Source: Chryseobacterium sp. IHB B 17019 (GTDB lineage Bacteria; Bacteroidota; Bacteroidia; Flavobacteriales; Weeksellaceae). From it: DNA of 64,000 nucleotides. The position numbers were made by a program, and so were the translations under genes. The stretch spans positions 992,001 to 1,056,000 of the forward strand of contig NZ_CP013293.1 in NCBI RefSeq assembly GCF_001456155.1, read 5' to 3'. The notes under the pieces are model-generated. The model worked only from the letters and a program-made list of their open reading frames with translations. It did not search any database and was not told the origin of the DNA. This document shows positions 8,389-18,145 of the stretch, in pieces (the stretch's first letter is position 1; each line of letters begins with the position of its first letter).

Positions 8389-10641
8389 ATGGTACGCGCT
8401 TTTTTTGTAGTTTTTGTATTGTTTTCAAATTTAATTTTTTCTCAAAAGAAACTGAATTTAATTCCTTATCCTCAAAAAGTTAACATAAATGAAGGATTTT
8501 TTACTATTCCTGAAATAATTATGTTAAATGATAATCTCCCGAAAAGTGAAACCGAATACTTAAAAAAACGTTTAAGTTCAAGCGTAAAATTTCAGAATTC
8601 TAAAGGTTCAGCTGCTAATTTGGTGTATTCACAACTTCCGAAATCAAACAATTCAGGAATGGATGAATTTTATTCCCTTGAAATTTCACCCAAACAGATT
8701 CAGATAAAATCTTATACAAAACAAGGGTATTTCTTAGCAATTCAGACATTAATACAATTAATCGAAACCCATAAAAACGATAAAAAAATTCCAACTTTAA
8801 AAATAGAAGATCAACCAAAATTTTCATGGCGCGGAATGCATCTCGATGTTTGCCGTCATTTCTTTACAGTAGAAGAAGTAAAGCAGTATATTGATTATCT
8901 GGCAATGTACAAACTGAATACTTTTCACTGGCATTTAACAGACGATCAGGGTTGGAGAATTGAAATTAAAAAATATCCGAAATTAACGCAAATTGGTTCA
9001 AAACGTAAAGAATCCATGATTGGAGCTTATGTTGACAATACTTTTGACGGAAAACCTTACGGACCCTATTTTTACACTCAGGAACAAATAAAAGAGGTGG
9101 TAAAATATGCTCAGGATAGACACATCACGGTAGTTCCGGAAATCGAAATGCCGGGTCATGCTCTTGCTGCATTGTCGGCGTATCCGGAATTGGCCTGTAC
9201 AAAAGGGCCTTTCGAGCCGGCTACAAAATGGGGCGTTTTTGACGATGTTTTTTGCCCGAAAGAAGAGACTTTTAAGTTTTTGGAAAACGTTTTAGATGAA
9301 GTTATGGGACTTTTTCCGTCACAATATATCCACATCGGAGGTGATGAATGCCCGAAAACAAGGTGGAAAGAATGTGCTCATTGTCAGGAATTAATCAAGA
9401 AAAATAATTTGAAGGATGAACACGGCTTACAAAGTTATTTCATCCACAGAATTGAAAAATATGTAAATTCTAAAGGAAGAAAAATCATCGGCTGGGACGA
9501 GATTCTAGAGGGCGGTCTGGCTCCAAATGCCGCCGTAATGAGTTGGACAGGAATTAAAGGTGGTGTTGAAGCTGCAAAATCCGGTCATTTTGCTGTCATG
9601 ACGCCCGGTTCTTATTGCTATTTCGATCATTATCAGGGAGATCCTGCAACGGAACCGAATGCTTTCGGAGGTTTTACACCTTTGGATAAAGTATACTCTT
9701 ACAACCCGATTCCGGAAGAACTAAATGCTGAGCAGGCGAAATATATTTTAGGTGTTCAGGCGAATTTATGGACGGAATATATTCTGGATTTTAAACAGGT
9801 TCAATACATGGTTTTCCCAAGATTGATGGCACTTTCCGAAGTAGGATGGGGAACTTCTGATCCTAAAAATTATAAAGAATTTGAAGGAAGGGTCATTAAC
9901 CAGTTCAAAGTTTTGGATAAAATGAATGTGAATTATGCAAAAAGTATTTACAATGTTTCCGGAAAAGTAATCGCTGCAAACAACGGTACTGCTTATGAAC
10001 TTTCAACCTCTCAAAACCCGGCCGGAATCCGATATACCGTGGACGGGACAGAGCCAAATGCAAATTCGCAGGGGTATAAAAATCCGATTTCTGTTTCAAA
10101 ATCAATGACTATAAAATCTGCTTATTTTGAAAACGGACAATTGAAAAGTGCGGTTTCTTCACAACAATTTATGACGTCAAAAACGACAGGTAAAAAAATT
10201 ACGCTGGAACAACAGCCCAATGAAAATTATTCTTTCGGTGGGGCTTTCACATTGGTTGACGGAATTATCGGAAATACAAGACAGCTTGGAAAAACATGGT
10301 TGGGCTTCCAGGGAAAAGATGTTGTAGCAACAATTGATTTAGGACAAAAAACTCAATTCTCAGAAGTATATTTTAACACCCTGGAAAACAAAGGAAGCTG
10401 GATTCACAGGGCAAAATCTGCTCAAATTTTTGTTTCAGATGATAATAAAAACTTCAAAATGATAAAAGAAATAGGGAAAGATGAGATTCTTAATGCAAAA
10501 GGAAAAATTAATTTAAATGTAGGAAATCAAAATTCAAAATATATTAAACTTAAAATAGAAAATGCAGGAGTTATCCCGGCCGGAAATCCCGGTGCAGATT
10601 CAAAAGCGTGGCTTTTTGTGGATGAAATCGGAGTAAATTAA
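8389..10641 (+). CDS. Beta-N-acetylhexosaminidase, GH20
   Basis: A 750-residue secreted glycoside hydrolase that removes terminal GlcNAc/GalNAc from glycans. A signal peptide ends near FSQ. A GH20b N domain (from IPYPQKV) precedes the barrel. The catalytic Asp-Glu pair is in HIGGDE (D319/E320), which uses the substrate acetamido group as nucleophile. After the barrel (~150-500) come a chitobiase-type C-terminal domain (~540-600, YTVDGTEP) and an F5/8-type-C-like carbohydrate-binding domain (~620-750). There is no T9SS tail, so it is probably periplasmic. It is followed in the same direction by glycosylasparaginase, CutC and beta-mannosidase, suggesting N-glycan core breakdown. Confidence 0.93.
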   Translation: MVRAFFVVFVLFSNLIFSQKKLNLIPYPQKVNINEGFFTIPEIIMLNDNLPKSETEYLKKRLSSSVKFQNSKGSAANLVYSQLPKSNNSGMDEFYSLEISPKQIQIKSYTKQGYFLAIQTLIQLIETHKNDKKIPTLKIEDQPKFSWRGMHLDVCRHFFTVEEVKQYIDYLAMYKLNTFHWHLTDDQGWRIEIKKYPKLTQIGSKRKESMIGAYVDNTFDGKPYGPYFYTQEQIKEVVKYAQDRHITVVPEIEMPGHALAALSAYPELACTKGPFEPATKWGVFDDVFCPKEETFKFLENVLDEVMGLFPSQYIHIGGDECPKTRWKECAHCQELIKKNNLKDEHGLQSYFIHRIEKYVNSKGRKIIGWDEILEGGLAPNAAVMSWTGIKGGVEAAKSGHFAVMTPGSYCYFDHYQGDPATEPNAFGGFTPLDKVYSYNPIPEELNAEQAKYILGVQANLWTEYILDFKQVQYMVFPRLMALSEVGWGTSDPKNYKEFEGRVINQFKVLDKMNVNYAKSIYNVSGKVIAANNGTAYELSTSQNPAGIRYTVDGTEPNANSQGYKNPISVSKSMTIKSAYFENGQLKSAVSSQQFMTSKTTGKKITLEQQPNENYSFGGAFTLVDGIIGNTRQLGKTWLGFQGKDVVATIDLGQKTQFSEVYFNTLENKGSWIHRAKSAQIFVSDDNKNFKMIKEIGKDEILNAKGKINLNVGNQNSKYIKLKIENAGVIPAGNPGADSKAWLFVDEIGVN

Positions 10642-10688
10642 CATTCAATTTACCTGAAAACTAAAACCTGCAACTTAATACCTAAACT

Positions 10689-11687
10689 ATGAACTCACGT
10701 AGAAAATTTCTAAAAAATACAGCATTGGCATCTTCCGCATTATTGTTGAATCCATTGGATTTGATAGCGAAAGATTTGCCTGAAACTAATAAATTAATCA
10801 ATAAACCCATTGTTCTTTCCACATGGAATTTTGGTTTAAAAGCAAATGAAGAAGCCTGGACAATTTTGGGGAAAGGAGGAAAAGCTTTAGACGCTGTGGA
10901 AAAAGGTGTCCGTTTGGTGGAACTGGACCCGAATGAAAGGAGTGTTGGCTACGGCGGTCGTCCCGACAGAGACGGAAGAGTGACGTTGGATGCCTGTATT
11001 ATGGACGAAAACTACAATATCGGTTCGGTTGCCTGCCTTGAAAATATTAAAAATCCAATCTCAGTGGCAAGAGCTGTGATGGAAAAAACTCCGCATGTTA
11101 TGTTAGTGGGTGATGGAGCTTTACAATTTGCTCTTTCTCAAGGCTTTAAAAAAGAAAATCTCCTCACTCCAGAATCCGAAAAAGAATGGAAGGAATGGTT
11201 GAAAGACAGTAAGTACAAACCAATCGTAAATATCGAAAATCACGATACTATCGGAATAATTGCACTGGATTCCAGCGGAAATCTGTCTGGAGCTTGCACA
11301 ACAAGCGGAATGGCGTTTAAAATGCACGGAAGAGTGGGAGATTCACCAATTATTGGAGCGGGCTTGTTCGTTGATAATGAGGTAGGTGCGGCGACGGCAA
11401 CAGGTCATGGTGAAGAAGTAATCAGAACGGTCGGAACTCATTTGGTAGTGGAATTGATGCGACAAGGTAGAAATCCGCAACAGGCTTGTAAAGAGGCCGT
11501 TGAGAGAATTGTCCAAATTGCCAAAAGAAGAAATAAAAATTTAAAAGATATCCAGGTTGGTTTTATTGCTTTAAATAAAAAAGGTGAATATGGTTCTTAC
11601 TGTATCCAGGACGGATTTAATTTTGCCGTTCAGGATCAAAAAGGAAACCGTCTGGAAAAGCCTGAATTTGCTTTGAAAAGTTTATAG
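10689..11687 (+). CDS. Glycosylasparaginase (N4-(beta-N-acetylglucosaminyl)-L-asparaginase), Tat-exported
   Basis: A 332-residue N-terminal-nucleophile hydrolase that cleaves the GlcNAc-Asn bond left after glycan trimming. The leader MNSRRKFLK matches the twin-arginine consensus SRRxFLK and is followed by a short hydrophobic stretch, so folded export by Tat is likely. The autoproteolysis site is in HDTIG; cleavage before Thr187 would expose the nucleophile and yield alpha and beta chains. The downstream GHGEEVIRT segment matches the substrate-binding part of the family. The Elizabethkingia meningoseptica enzyme is a well-studied relative. It lies 47 bases after the GH20 gene, probably in one operon with it. 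Confidence 0.94.
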   Translation: MNSRRKFLKNTALASSALLLNPLDLIAKDLPETNKLINKPIVLSTWNFGLKANEEAWTILGKGGKALDAVEKGVRLVELDPNERSVGYGGRPDRDGRVTLDACIMDENYNIGSVACLENIKNPISVARAVMEKTPHVMLVGDGALQFALSQGFKKENLLTPESEKEWKEWLKDSKYKPIVNIENHDTIGIIALDSSGNLSGACTTSGMAFKMHGRVGDSPIIGAGLFVDNEVGAATATGHGEEVIRTVGTHLVVELMRQGRNPQQACKEAVERIVQIAKRRNKNLKDIQVGFIALNKKGEYGSYCIQDGFNFAVQDQKGNRLEKPEFALKSL

Positions 11688-11734
11688 AATTAGAAATTAG
11701 AAATTAGAAATTAGAAATTAGAAATTAGAAATTA
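11688..11734. repeat. Tandem 7-bp array (AAATTAG), about 6.7 copies
   Basis: Five perfect AAATTAG units (11694-11728) with a partial unit at each end start immediately after the glycosylasparaginase stop codon and run into the TAATTTTG element in front of cutC. A short related stretch (GAATTAGAAATTAATT) occurs at the end of the beta-mannosidase gene near 15050. Confidence 0.9.
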
Positions 11735-11740
11735 ATTTTG
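11733..11740 (+). promoter_or_regulatory. Putative cutC -7 element (TAATTTTG)
   Basis: TAATTTTG fits the Bacteroidota TAnnTTTG consensus and lies 17 bases before the cutC ATG, at the edge of the tandem array. No TTG-type -33 element is visible inside the array, so activity is uncertain. Confidence 0.45.
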
Positions 11741-11757
11741 CTAAACCTAAAATATTA

Positions 11758-12420
11758 ATGTCAAAAATAGAAATAGCCTGTTTCAACCCCGAATCCGCAA
11801 TCATCGCGTATGAAAATGGAGCCGACAGAATAGAATTATGCGACGGATTAAGCGAAGGCGGAACAACCCCGGACTTTGAAATCACAAAACAGCTTCGGGA
11901 AAAAATAAGCATCCCGATTTTTGTGATGATTCGGCCTCGTGGTGGAGATTTTACGTATTCGGATGAAGAGTTTGAACAGATGAAATTGGAATTAATTCAA
12001 TTAAAATCTTTAACAGTTGATGGTTTTGTGTTCGGAATTTTGGATGAAAATGATGAAGTAAATATTCAACAAAATAAAGAACTGGTTGAATTGGCGGAAC
12101 CTTATCCGTGTACTTTTCATCGTGCGTTCGACAGAGCCAAAGACTTAGAGAATTCGTTGGAAAAAGTAATCGAATGTGGTTTTAAAACAATTCTCACTTC
12201 TGGTCAGAAACCAAACGTTTCAGAAGGAAAAGAAAATCTGAAAACATTGGTTGAGCTGTCAAATGGAAGAATCGAAATTCTTGTGGGTGGCGGCCTTCGA
12301 TCAAGAAATATTCAGGAACTTAGGGAGTTTACTAAAGCCGGGTATTTTCATTCTTCTGCAATTACGGATGGTGGTGCTTTTGCGAATGCGGATGAGGTTG
12401 TTGCTTTGAAGAATAAATAA
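11758..12420 (+). CDS. cutC: CutC family protein (copper homeostasis annotation)
   Basis: A 220-residue TIM-barrel protein of the CutC family, recognised by the N-terminal pattern IEIACFNPESA ... GADRIELCDGLSEGGTTP and the later MIRPRGGDF and FHRAFDRA motifs. The family name derives from copper tolerance, but a direct copper role is doubtful for many members. No signal peptide is seen, so it is cytoplasmic. Here it sits between glycosylasparaginase and beta-mannosidase, with no copper transporter or chaperone nearby; by context a role in glycan or amino-sugar catabolism is possible (inference). It is slightly shorter than the E. coli protein. The promoter-like TAATTTTG upstream suggests it may also be transcribed separately. 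Confidence 0.85.
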   Translation: MSKIEIACFNPESAIIAYENGADRIELCDGLSEGGTTPDFEITKQLREKISIPIFVMIRPRGGDFTYSDEEFEQMKLELIQLKSLTVDGFVFGILDENDEVNIQQNKELVELAEPYPCTFHRAFDRAKDLENSLEKVIECGFKTILTSGQKPNVSEGKENLKTLVELSNGRIEILVGGGLRSRNIQELREFTKAGYFHSSAITDGGAFANADEVVALKNK

Positions 12421-12444
12421 TTTAATTAAAAATATTCACATAGT

Positions 12445-12534
12445 TTGTCATCCTGAAAGGATTTAAGCATAGTATTAAACTCATAAAATAATATATTGCT
12501 TTTCTTTTCCGTATATATCCTTTCAGGATGACAA
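12445..12534. repeat. Spaced inverted repeat, family B (TTGTCATCCTGAAAGGAT)
   Basis: Two perfect 18-bp arms (12445-12462 and 12517-12534) are separated by 54 bases of AT-rich DNA. The architecture matches elements at 28701-28782, 42047-42123 and 43675-43735. It lies between cutC and the beta-mannosidase gene. Confidence 0.85.
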
Positions 12535-12571
12535 CTATTGTGTTTAAATATTACGCTGAATCAAATAAATT

Positions 12572-15055
12572 ATGAACAAAACTATCCTTTTTGCTTTCCT
12601 TTTTCTTCAAATTTTAATTAATGCGCAGTTTTCAGAGCGAAATTTATCCTCCGAAAAATGGACGTTCAAAAATGCAAAAGAAAATAATTGGCTCACGGCC
12701 TCAGTGCCAGGGACGGTTCATTTGGATTTGATGGACAATAAGGTCATTCCCGATCCCTTTAAAGATGAAAATGAAAAAAAAGTGCTATGGATAGAAAATG
12801 AAGATTGGGATTACCAGACCAGTTTTAAAGTTTCATCGAAAGAACTGGAAAATCAGAATATTGATTTGGTTTTTTATGGATTAGATACATTTTCGGAGAT
12901 TTATTTGAATGGAAAACTTCTGAAAAAAACGGATAATATGTTCAGGAAATGGACGATTTCGGTTAAGCAGAATTTAAAAACTGGAGATAATATTTTACAA
13001 ATCAAATTTAAATCGTCTGTAAATGTTGGAAAAGAATTAGCAAAAAAAGTTTCTTTTACAATGCCGGAATCACCGCGAAGTTTTGTAAGAAAAGCGCAAT
13101 ATCAATTCGGGTGGGATTGGGGTCCCAGATTGGTAACAGCAGGAATCTGGAAAGATGTTACATTAAATTTTTGGAATCAAGTCAAACTTGAAAATGTAAA
13201 AATCGAGCAAAAAGCTTTAACGAAACAAAAGGCAGATTTAAATATTCATGCAGAGATCTTCGCTGAAAAAGGAGGGAATTTTAAAGTATCAATTAATAAT
13301 CAATCTCAGAATATTTCTTTAAAACAAGGTTTAAACACAATTTCAATTCCTTATCAGATTAAAAATCCAAAACTTTGGCAACCCAGCGGTTGGGGCGATC
13401 CAAACTTATATGATATAAAATTTTCTCTACAAAAAGATTCAAAAATTCTTGCTGAAAAAACAGAACGAATTGGCTTAAGAACGGTTGAATTAATTCAGGA
13501 AAAAGATTCAAAAGGGAAATCTTTCTACTTTAAAATTAATGGAAATCCGTTGTATATCAAAGGGACAAACTGGATTCCGTCCGACAGTTTTACCCCAAGA
13601 ATTAGCAAAGAAAAATACCAGAAGCTCATCAAAGATTCTAAAGAAGCCAACATGAATATGATTCGTGTCTGGGGCGGCGGGATTTATGAAAATGATGAAT
13701 TCTACAGGGCTTGTGATGAAAACGGAATTTTGGTTTGGCAGGATTTTATGTTTGCAGGAAGCTTTTATCCGGCTGATGAAAATTTCCAGCAAAATGTTGA
13801 ATTTGAAGTAAAAGATCAGGTTGAAAGGCTTCAAAATCATCCGTCATTAGCTTTATGGTGCGGAAATAATGAAGTTGATGAAGCTATTGTCAATTGGGGT
13901 TATCAAAAGCAATTCAAATATTCAAAAGAAGATTCTTTACAGGTTTGGAAAGATTATAAGAATATTTTTCATGAAGTAATTCCCAATGCCATAAAAAAAT
14001 ACGCGACGAGTGACAAAACGATTTATTGGCCAAGTTCGCCTTCAATCGGGTGGGGGCACAAAGAAAGTCTGACGGAAGGAGATTCTCATTATTGGGGCGT
14101 TTGGTGGGGCGAGCAGCCATTCGAGATCTTTAATGAAAAAGTCGGCCGATTCATGTCAGAATACGGTTTTCAGGGAATGCCGACGTTGGAAACAACAAAA
14201 GCAATGTTTTCCGGAACGCCAGATTTAAACTTACAGAATGGGACTATAAAAGCTCATGAAAAGCACGCAAGAGGTTGGGAAATCATTGATACTTACATGA
14301 AACGCGACTATAAAATCCCAACTGATTTTGTGAAATATAATTACATTTCACAGTTGCTCCAGGCTCGCGGAATGCAGATTGCCATTGAAGCGCATCGTCG
14401 TGCAAAACCTTATAATATGGGAACGTTGTATTGGCAGTTAAATGATTGCTGGCCAGTAGTTTCCTGGTCATCGATTGATTATTTGGGAAATTGGAAAGCG
14501 CTGCATTATCAGATTAAAAGAAGCTTTGAAAATCAGGTGATTTTAGCCGAAGAAAAAGATGGAATATTGAATTTTTATGCTGTTAATGATGAATTGAAAA
14601 AGTTTGAAGATGTACAGTTGGAACTTGAGGTTAATAAGTTTGACGGAGAAAATATATTGACCTCTGTATCTGTTCGTAATGGGAAAAGTCTGGAAGGGAT
14701 TTTGCAGTTTGATCCGGTTAGAATTAATGAGTTGATTGGAAATTCAGATAAAAATGAAGTGTTTTTGAATTTAATTGTAAGAGGAAAAAATGAAAAGATT
14801 ATTGCTGAAAATAACTATTTCTTTGCAAAACCTAAAGATTTAAAACTCCCAAAACCAACAATAAAAATCAAGAAAATTTCCTCAACTGAAATTGAAATTT
14901 CAACCGATGTTTTAGCAAAAGATGTTTATTTAATTGGTGACACACATTTTAGCGATAATTTCTTTGATTTATTACCGAAAACATCAAAAAAGATCAAGCT
15001 TTCAAAGCCATTGGGAAAATTTGAGGTGATGAGTCTTTGGGATGTGATGAATTAG
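12572..15055 (+). CDS. Beta-mannosidase, GH2
   Basis: An 827-residue secreted glycoside hydrolase that would remove the beta-linked mannose of the N-glycan core. A signal peptide ends near INAQ. The domain order is a GH2 sugar-binding N domain (with RKAQYQFGWDWGPRL, typical of beta-mannosidases), an Ig-like domain, and a (beta/alpha)8 barrel from ~320. The acid/base is Glu434 in WCGNNEVDEA and the nucleophile Glu530 in MSEYGFQG; both are present. Ig-like C-terminal domains follow, with no T9SS tail. It is the fourth gene in the run GH20, glycosylasparaginase, CutC, GH2, all on the plus strand. The inverted repeat before it may separate transcripts. Confidence 0.92.
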   Translation: MNKTILFAFLFLQILINAQFSERNLSSEKWTFKNAKENNWLTASVPGTVHLDLMDNKVIPDPFKDENEKKVLWIENEDWDYQTSFKVSSKELENQNIDLVFYGLDTFSEIYLNGKLLKKTDNMFRKWTISVKQNLKTGDNILQIKFKSSVNVGKELAKKVSFTMPESPRSFVRKAQYQFGWDWGPRLVTAGIWKDVTLNFWNQVKLENVKIEQKALTKQKADLNIHAEIFAEKGGNFKVSINNQSQNISLKQGLNTISIPYQIKNPKLWQPSGWGDPNLYDIKFSLQKDSKILAEKTERIGLRTVELIQEKDSKGKSFYFKINGNPLYIKGTNWIPSDSFTPRISKEKYQKLIKDSKEANMNMIRVWGGGIYENDEFYRACDENGILVWQDFMFAGSFYPADENFQQNVEFEVKDQVERLQNHPSLALWCGNNEVDEAIVNWGYQKQFKYSKEDSLQVWKDYKNIFHEVIPNAIKKYATSDKTIYWPSSPSIGWGHKESLTEGDSHYWGVWWGEQPFEIFNEKVGRFMSEYGFQGMPTLETTKAMFSGTPDLNLQNGTIKAHEKHARGWEIIDTYMKRDYKIPTDFVKYNYISQLLQARGMQIAIEAHRRAKPYNMGTLYWQLNDCWPVVSWSSIDYLGNWKALHYQIKRSFENQVILAEEKDGILNFYAVNDELKKFEDVQLELEVNKFDGENILTSVSVRNGKSLEGILQFDPVRINELIGNSDKNEVFLNLIVRGKNEKIIAENNYFFAKPKDLKLPKPTIKIKKISSTEIEISTDVLAKDVYLIGDTHFSDNFFDLLPKTSKKIKLSKPLGKFEVMSLWDVMN

Positions 15056-15058
15056 AAA

Positions 15059-15529
15059 TTAATTGAGTTCAAAATCATACAAAATAATCGAATCAATAGT
15101 ATCTTTCCATTGTTCAACATGGACAGCGTTGCTTGCAGCAGGCATGATAGAGGTCGGTTGATAAGAAGAATTTCCTTTTAATCTTATTTTAGCTTTAAAA
15201 ACCAATTGTTTTCCTGTTTTTTGAACTAAAATTAGAGCGTAAATTGTAGATGCCATCATTTGAGCTTCAGAAAAAGTAATTTCAATGCTGTTATCTTTTA
15301 CATTATCTTTTTTGAAATCATCCAACATCTCAAAAATATCTATTTCTTCTGCGGCATTTTCTTCTTTAATGACTTGGAAATTGATGATTTTGTTATCTTT
15401 TATTTCAGGTTTAAACAAGATTTTTTTACCAATCGGGATGGTAATTTCTCCTTTAGTTAAAGTGATTTTTTCCTGAGCCTGGATAAAAAATATGATAAAG
15501 AAAGATGCAATTGAAAGTAATTTTTTCAT
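15059..15529 (-). CDS. Hypothetical secreted protein
   Basis: A 156-residue protein that I do not recognise. It has a clear signal peptide (MKKLLSIASFFIIFFIQAQ), so it should be periplasmic. The mature part is mostly predicted beta strand with a short acidic stretch in the middle (EEIDIFEMLDDF) and a single KIRLKGNSSYQPTS segment. There are no Cys residues, lipobox or T9SS tail. It is convergent with the beta-mannosidase gene, only three bases away, and divergent from priA. The fit of the signal peptide to the start ATG makes it very likely a real gene. Confidence 0.7.
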   Translation of the reverse strand: MKKLLSIASFFIIFFIQAQEKITLTKGEITIPIGKKILFKPEIKDNKIINFQVIKEENAAEEIDIFEMLDDFKKDNVKDNSIEITFSEAQMMASTIYALILVQKTGKQLVFKAKIRLKGNSSYQPTSIMPAASNAVHVEQWKDTIDSIILYDFELN

Positions 15530-15632
15530 GGTTGGTTATTTAAATAAAGTTGGATCAATTTTATAACGATAAAGGTAGAAATTATTGCAGTTCACAAAAG
15601 AAAAATCTAATTTTACATTTTAAATATTTCCC

Positions 15633-18080
15633 TTGAACTACGCTCAAATCGTTTTACCATTAAATTTAAAAGGATCTTTTACCTACAAAGTTCCCCACGA
15701 ATTATTGACTGAAATTCAGGTAGGAATGAGGGTTTTGGTTCCGTTTGGAGGGAAGAAAATTTATACCGGAATTGTTTTTGAGCTTCATGATATGGCACCG
15801 GAAAATTTCGTTGCAAAAGAAGTCATCAGCATTTTGGATGATCAACCGATTGTTCCGCAGGAGCAGATCAACTTCTGGAACTGGCTTTCAGATTATTATC
15901 TGTGTGGATTGGGTGAGATTTACCGTTTTGCGTTTCCTTCCTCTTTAAAACTGGAAAGTGAAACCTATTTAAAATTAAAACCGAACGTAACGGTAGATTT
16001 TGAAAATCTGGATGTGAATGAAATGTATCTTATTCAAGCTCTGGAGGTTCGGCAGCTGATTAATCTGACGGATATTGAAGCTTTCGTTCCGAAAAAAGAT
16101 ATTATTAAAACGATCAATTCTTTGATCGATTTGCAATATATTGAAATTGACGAAAAGATTGCGGAAAAATATAAAGCAAAAGAGATTGCGTATGTTAAAA
16201 TTAATAATGAAGTTTTAAATAATCAGAACCTCACGGAAATTCTTTTAAAACTAAATAAAGCTCCGAAACAGAAAGATCTTTTCCTTAATATTTTAGAAAA
16301 ACAGACAGAAAATCCTGATTTGCACATTAAAAAATCCGAGCTTTTTGAAGACGGATATTTTGCAAGCTCACATTTTAAAGCTTTAGCAGATAAAAATTTG
16401 ATTGAAGAATACTATATTCAAAAAGACAGGATAGCGGGCTATGAAGGTGAGATTGAAGAGATTGAAGAACTCTCCGAAGCTCAGAAAAATGCAAAAATTG
16501 AAGTTGATGAAGCTTTTGATGAAGGTAAAAACGTTTTGCTTCACGGGGTAACTTCATCCGGAAAAACGCATATTTATTTAGAAAAAATTGAAGAATGTAT
16601 TAATGAAGGAAAAAACGTCTTGTTTTTGCTTCCTGAAATTTCTTTAACAAAACAGATTACCCAAAGATTAGAAAAAAAATACGGCAGACAGCTGACTTTT
16701 TATCATCAGAAATTAACTGATTTTGAGAGAGTAGAGGTCTGGAGGAGAGTCAAACAAAATGATTTTAAAATCCTTATCGGGACAAGAAATGCACTGTTTT
16801 TACCTTTCCAGAATCTAGGTCTGATTGTTGTGGATGAAGAGCATGATTCCGCCTATAAACCCAGAGAAGTTTCACCATATTTTAATGCTAAAGATGCAGC
16901 ATTGGTTTTGGGAAATTTTTACGGTGCAAAAGTGATTCTCGGTTCTGCAACCCCTTCAGTTGAAAGCTATTACAATGCCCGGAAAGATAAAATGGCTTAT
17001 GTTTTCCTTCAGGAACGTTTCGGGAATGTGAATCTTCCTGAATATGAGTTGATTAATTTTAAAGAAGCTCAGGATTCCAAAAAAGTTTCCGGAAATTTTT
17101 CTTTGCATTTAATTGATGAGATCAAGAAAACGCTCGAGGAAAAAAATCAGACCATTATACTTCATAACCGCCGTGGTTATGCCAATGTGATAGAATGTGA
17201 AACCTGTGGGTATGTGAATTATTGCTCAAATTGCGATGTTGTTATGACGTATCACAAGTCGGCCAATGAAATGAAATGCCATTACTGCGGACAAAGAGCA
17301 TCAAAGCCAAAAACCTGCCCGAAATGTCACTCAGAAAATCTTAACGAAAGGGGAGTCGGAGTAGAGCAGATTCATGAAGAAGTATCAAAATTATTCCCTG
17401 ATAATGAGGTTGACAGAATGGATGTGGATTCCATGCGGAAAAAATTTGCCTACGAAAAATTATATGAAAAAATAGAAGACCGCGAAACAGATATTGTGGT
17501 CGGAACCCAAATGATTTCCAAAGGATTGGATTTTGATCATATTGAATTGGTGGCCATTCCAAAAGCAGATTCCTTGTTGTATGTCCAAGATTTCCGTGCA
17601 GAAGAAAGAGCGTATCAGCTGATTACTCAGGTTTCAGGACGGGCTGGACGAGTTTCCGGAAACGGGAAAATTTTAATCCAAACATATAATCCGGATCATT
17701 CTGTTTTTCAGTTGATTAAAATGAACAGTCCGGCAAGGATTTATAAATATTTCTTAACTGAGCGCCAGAAATTCCATTATCCGCCTTTCACAAAATTGAT
17801 CATGATTGAGCTTAAACACAGGAAAGAAGAAAAAGTAAATCGCGCTTCCCAGTTTTTAGGTTCGATTTTAAGGAAATATCTTCCTGAAGATTGTGTTTTG
17901 GGGCCGGAAAAAGCACAGATTGCAAGGCTTAATAATTTGTATCAATTTCAAATCATGCTTAAGCTTCCGAGAGGCAAAAAGTACGAAGAATACAAAAAGC
18001 TGGTTTTGATAAGTCTAAAAGAATTTGAAGAAATCACCGCTTATCAAAGCATTAAAAAAGACGTTTTTGTGGATTTTTAA
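15633..18080 (+). CDS. priA: Primosomal protein N' (replication restart helicase PriA)
   Basis: An 815-residue superfamily 2 3'-to-5' helicase that reloads the replisome at stalled forks. The N-terminal 3'-DNA-binding domain is followed by the helicase core with Walker A GVTSSGKT (305-312) and DEEH box (401-404). Between the helicase halves is the zinc-binding segment with paired Cys motifs (CETCGY, CSNC, CHYCG, CPKC, ~525-575). Late motifs include GTQMISKGLDF and QVSGRAGR. The start is a TTG codon: the product begins (M)NYAQIVLPL, the normal PriA N-terminus, and no ATG is placed to replace it. It is a single gene with its own upstream region. Confidence 0.95.
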   Translation: MNYAQIVLPLNLKGSFTYKVPHELLTEIQVGMRVLVPFGGKKIYTGIVFELHDMAPENFVAKEVISILDDQPIVPQEQINFWNWLSDYYLCGLGEIYRFAFPSSLKLESETYLKLKPNVTVDFENLDVNEMYLIQALEVRQLINLTDIEAFVPKKDIIKTINSLIDLQYIEIDEKIAEKYKAKEIAYVKINNEVLNNQNLTEILLKLNKAPKQKDLFLNILEKQTENPDLHIKKSELFEDGYFASSHFKALADKNLIEEYYIQKDRIAGYEGEIEEIEELSEAQKNAKIEVDEAFDEGKNVLLHGVTSSGKTHIYLEKIEECINEGKNVLFLLPEISLTKQITQRLEKKYGRQLTFYHQKLTDFERVEVWRRVKQNDFKILIGTRNALFLPFQNLGLIVVDEEHDSAYKPREVSPYFNAKDAALVLGNFYGAKVILGSATPSVESYYNARKDKMAYVFLQERFGNVNLPEYELINFKEAQDSKKVSGNFSLHLIDEIKKTLEEKNQTIILHNRRGYANVIECETCGYVNYCSNCDVVMTYHKSANEMKCHYCGQRASKPKTCPKCHSENLNERGVGVEQIHEEVSKLFPDNEVDRMDVDSMRKKFAYEKLYEKIEDRETDIVVGTQMISKGLDFDHIELVAIPKADSLLYVQDFRAEERAYQLITQVSGRAGRVSGNGKILIQTYNPDHSVFQLIKMNSPARIYKYFLTERQKFHYPPFTKLIMIELKHRKEEKVNRASQFLGSILRKYLPEDCVLGPEKAQIARLNNLYQFQIMLKLPRGKKYEEYKKLVLISLKEFEEITAYQSIKKDVFVDF

Positions 18081-18145
18081 CAATTTTTAACAAACTTTAT
18101 AGTGTTTTATCAGAATCCGGTGAACCTACTTATAGCAATATTTTC

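Noticed and set aside
11688..11734. CRISPR-like array
   Set aside because: The 7-bp units have no unique spacers and there are no cas genes; it is a simple tandem repeat.
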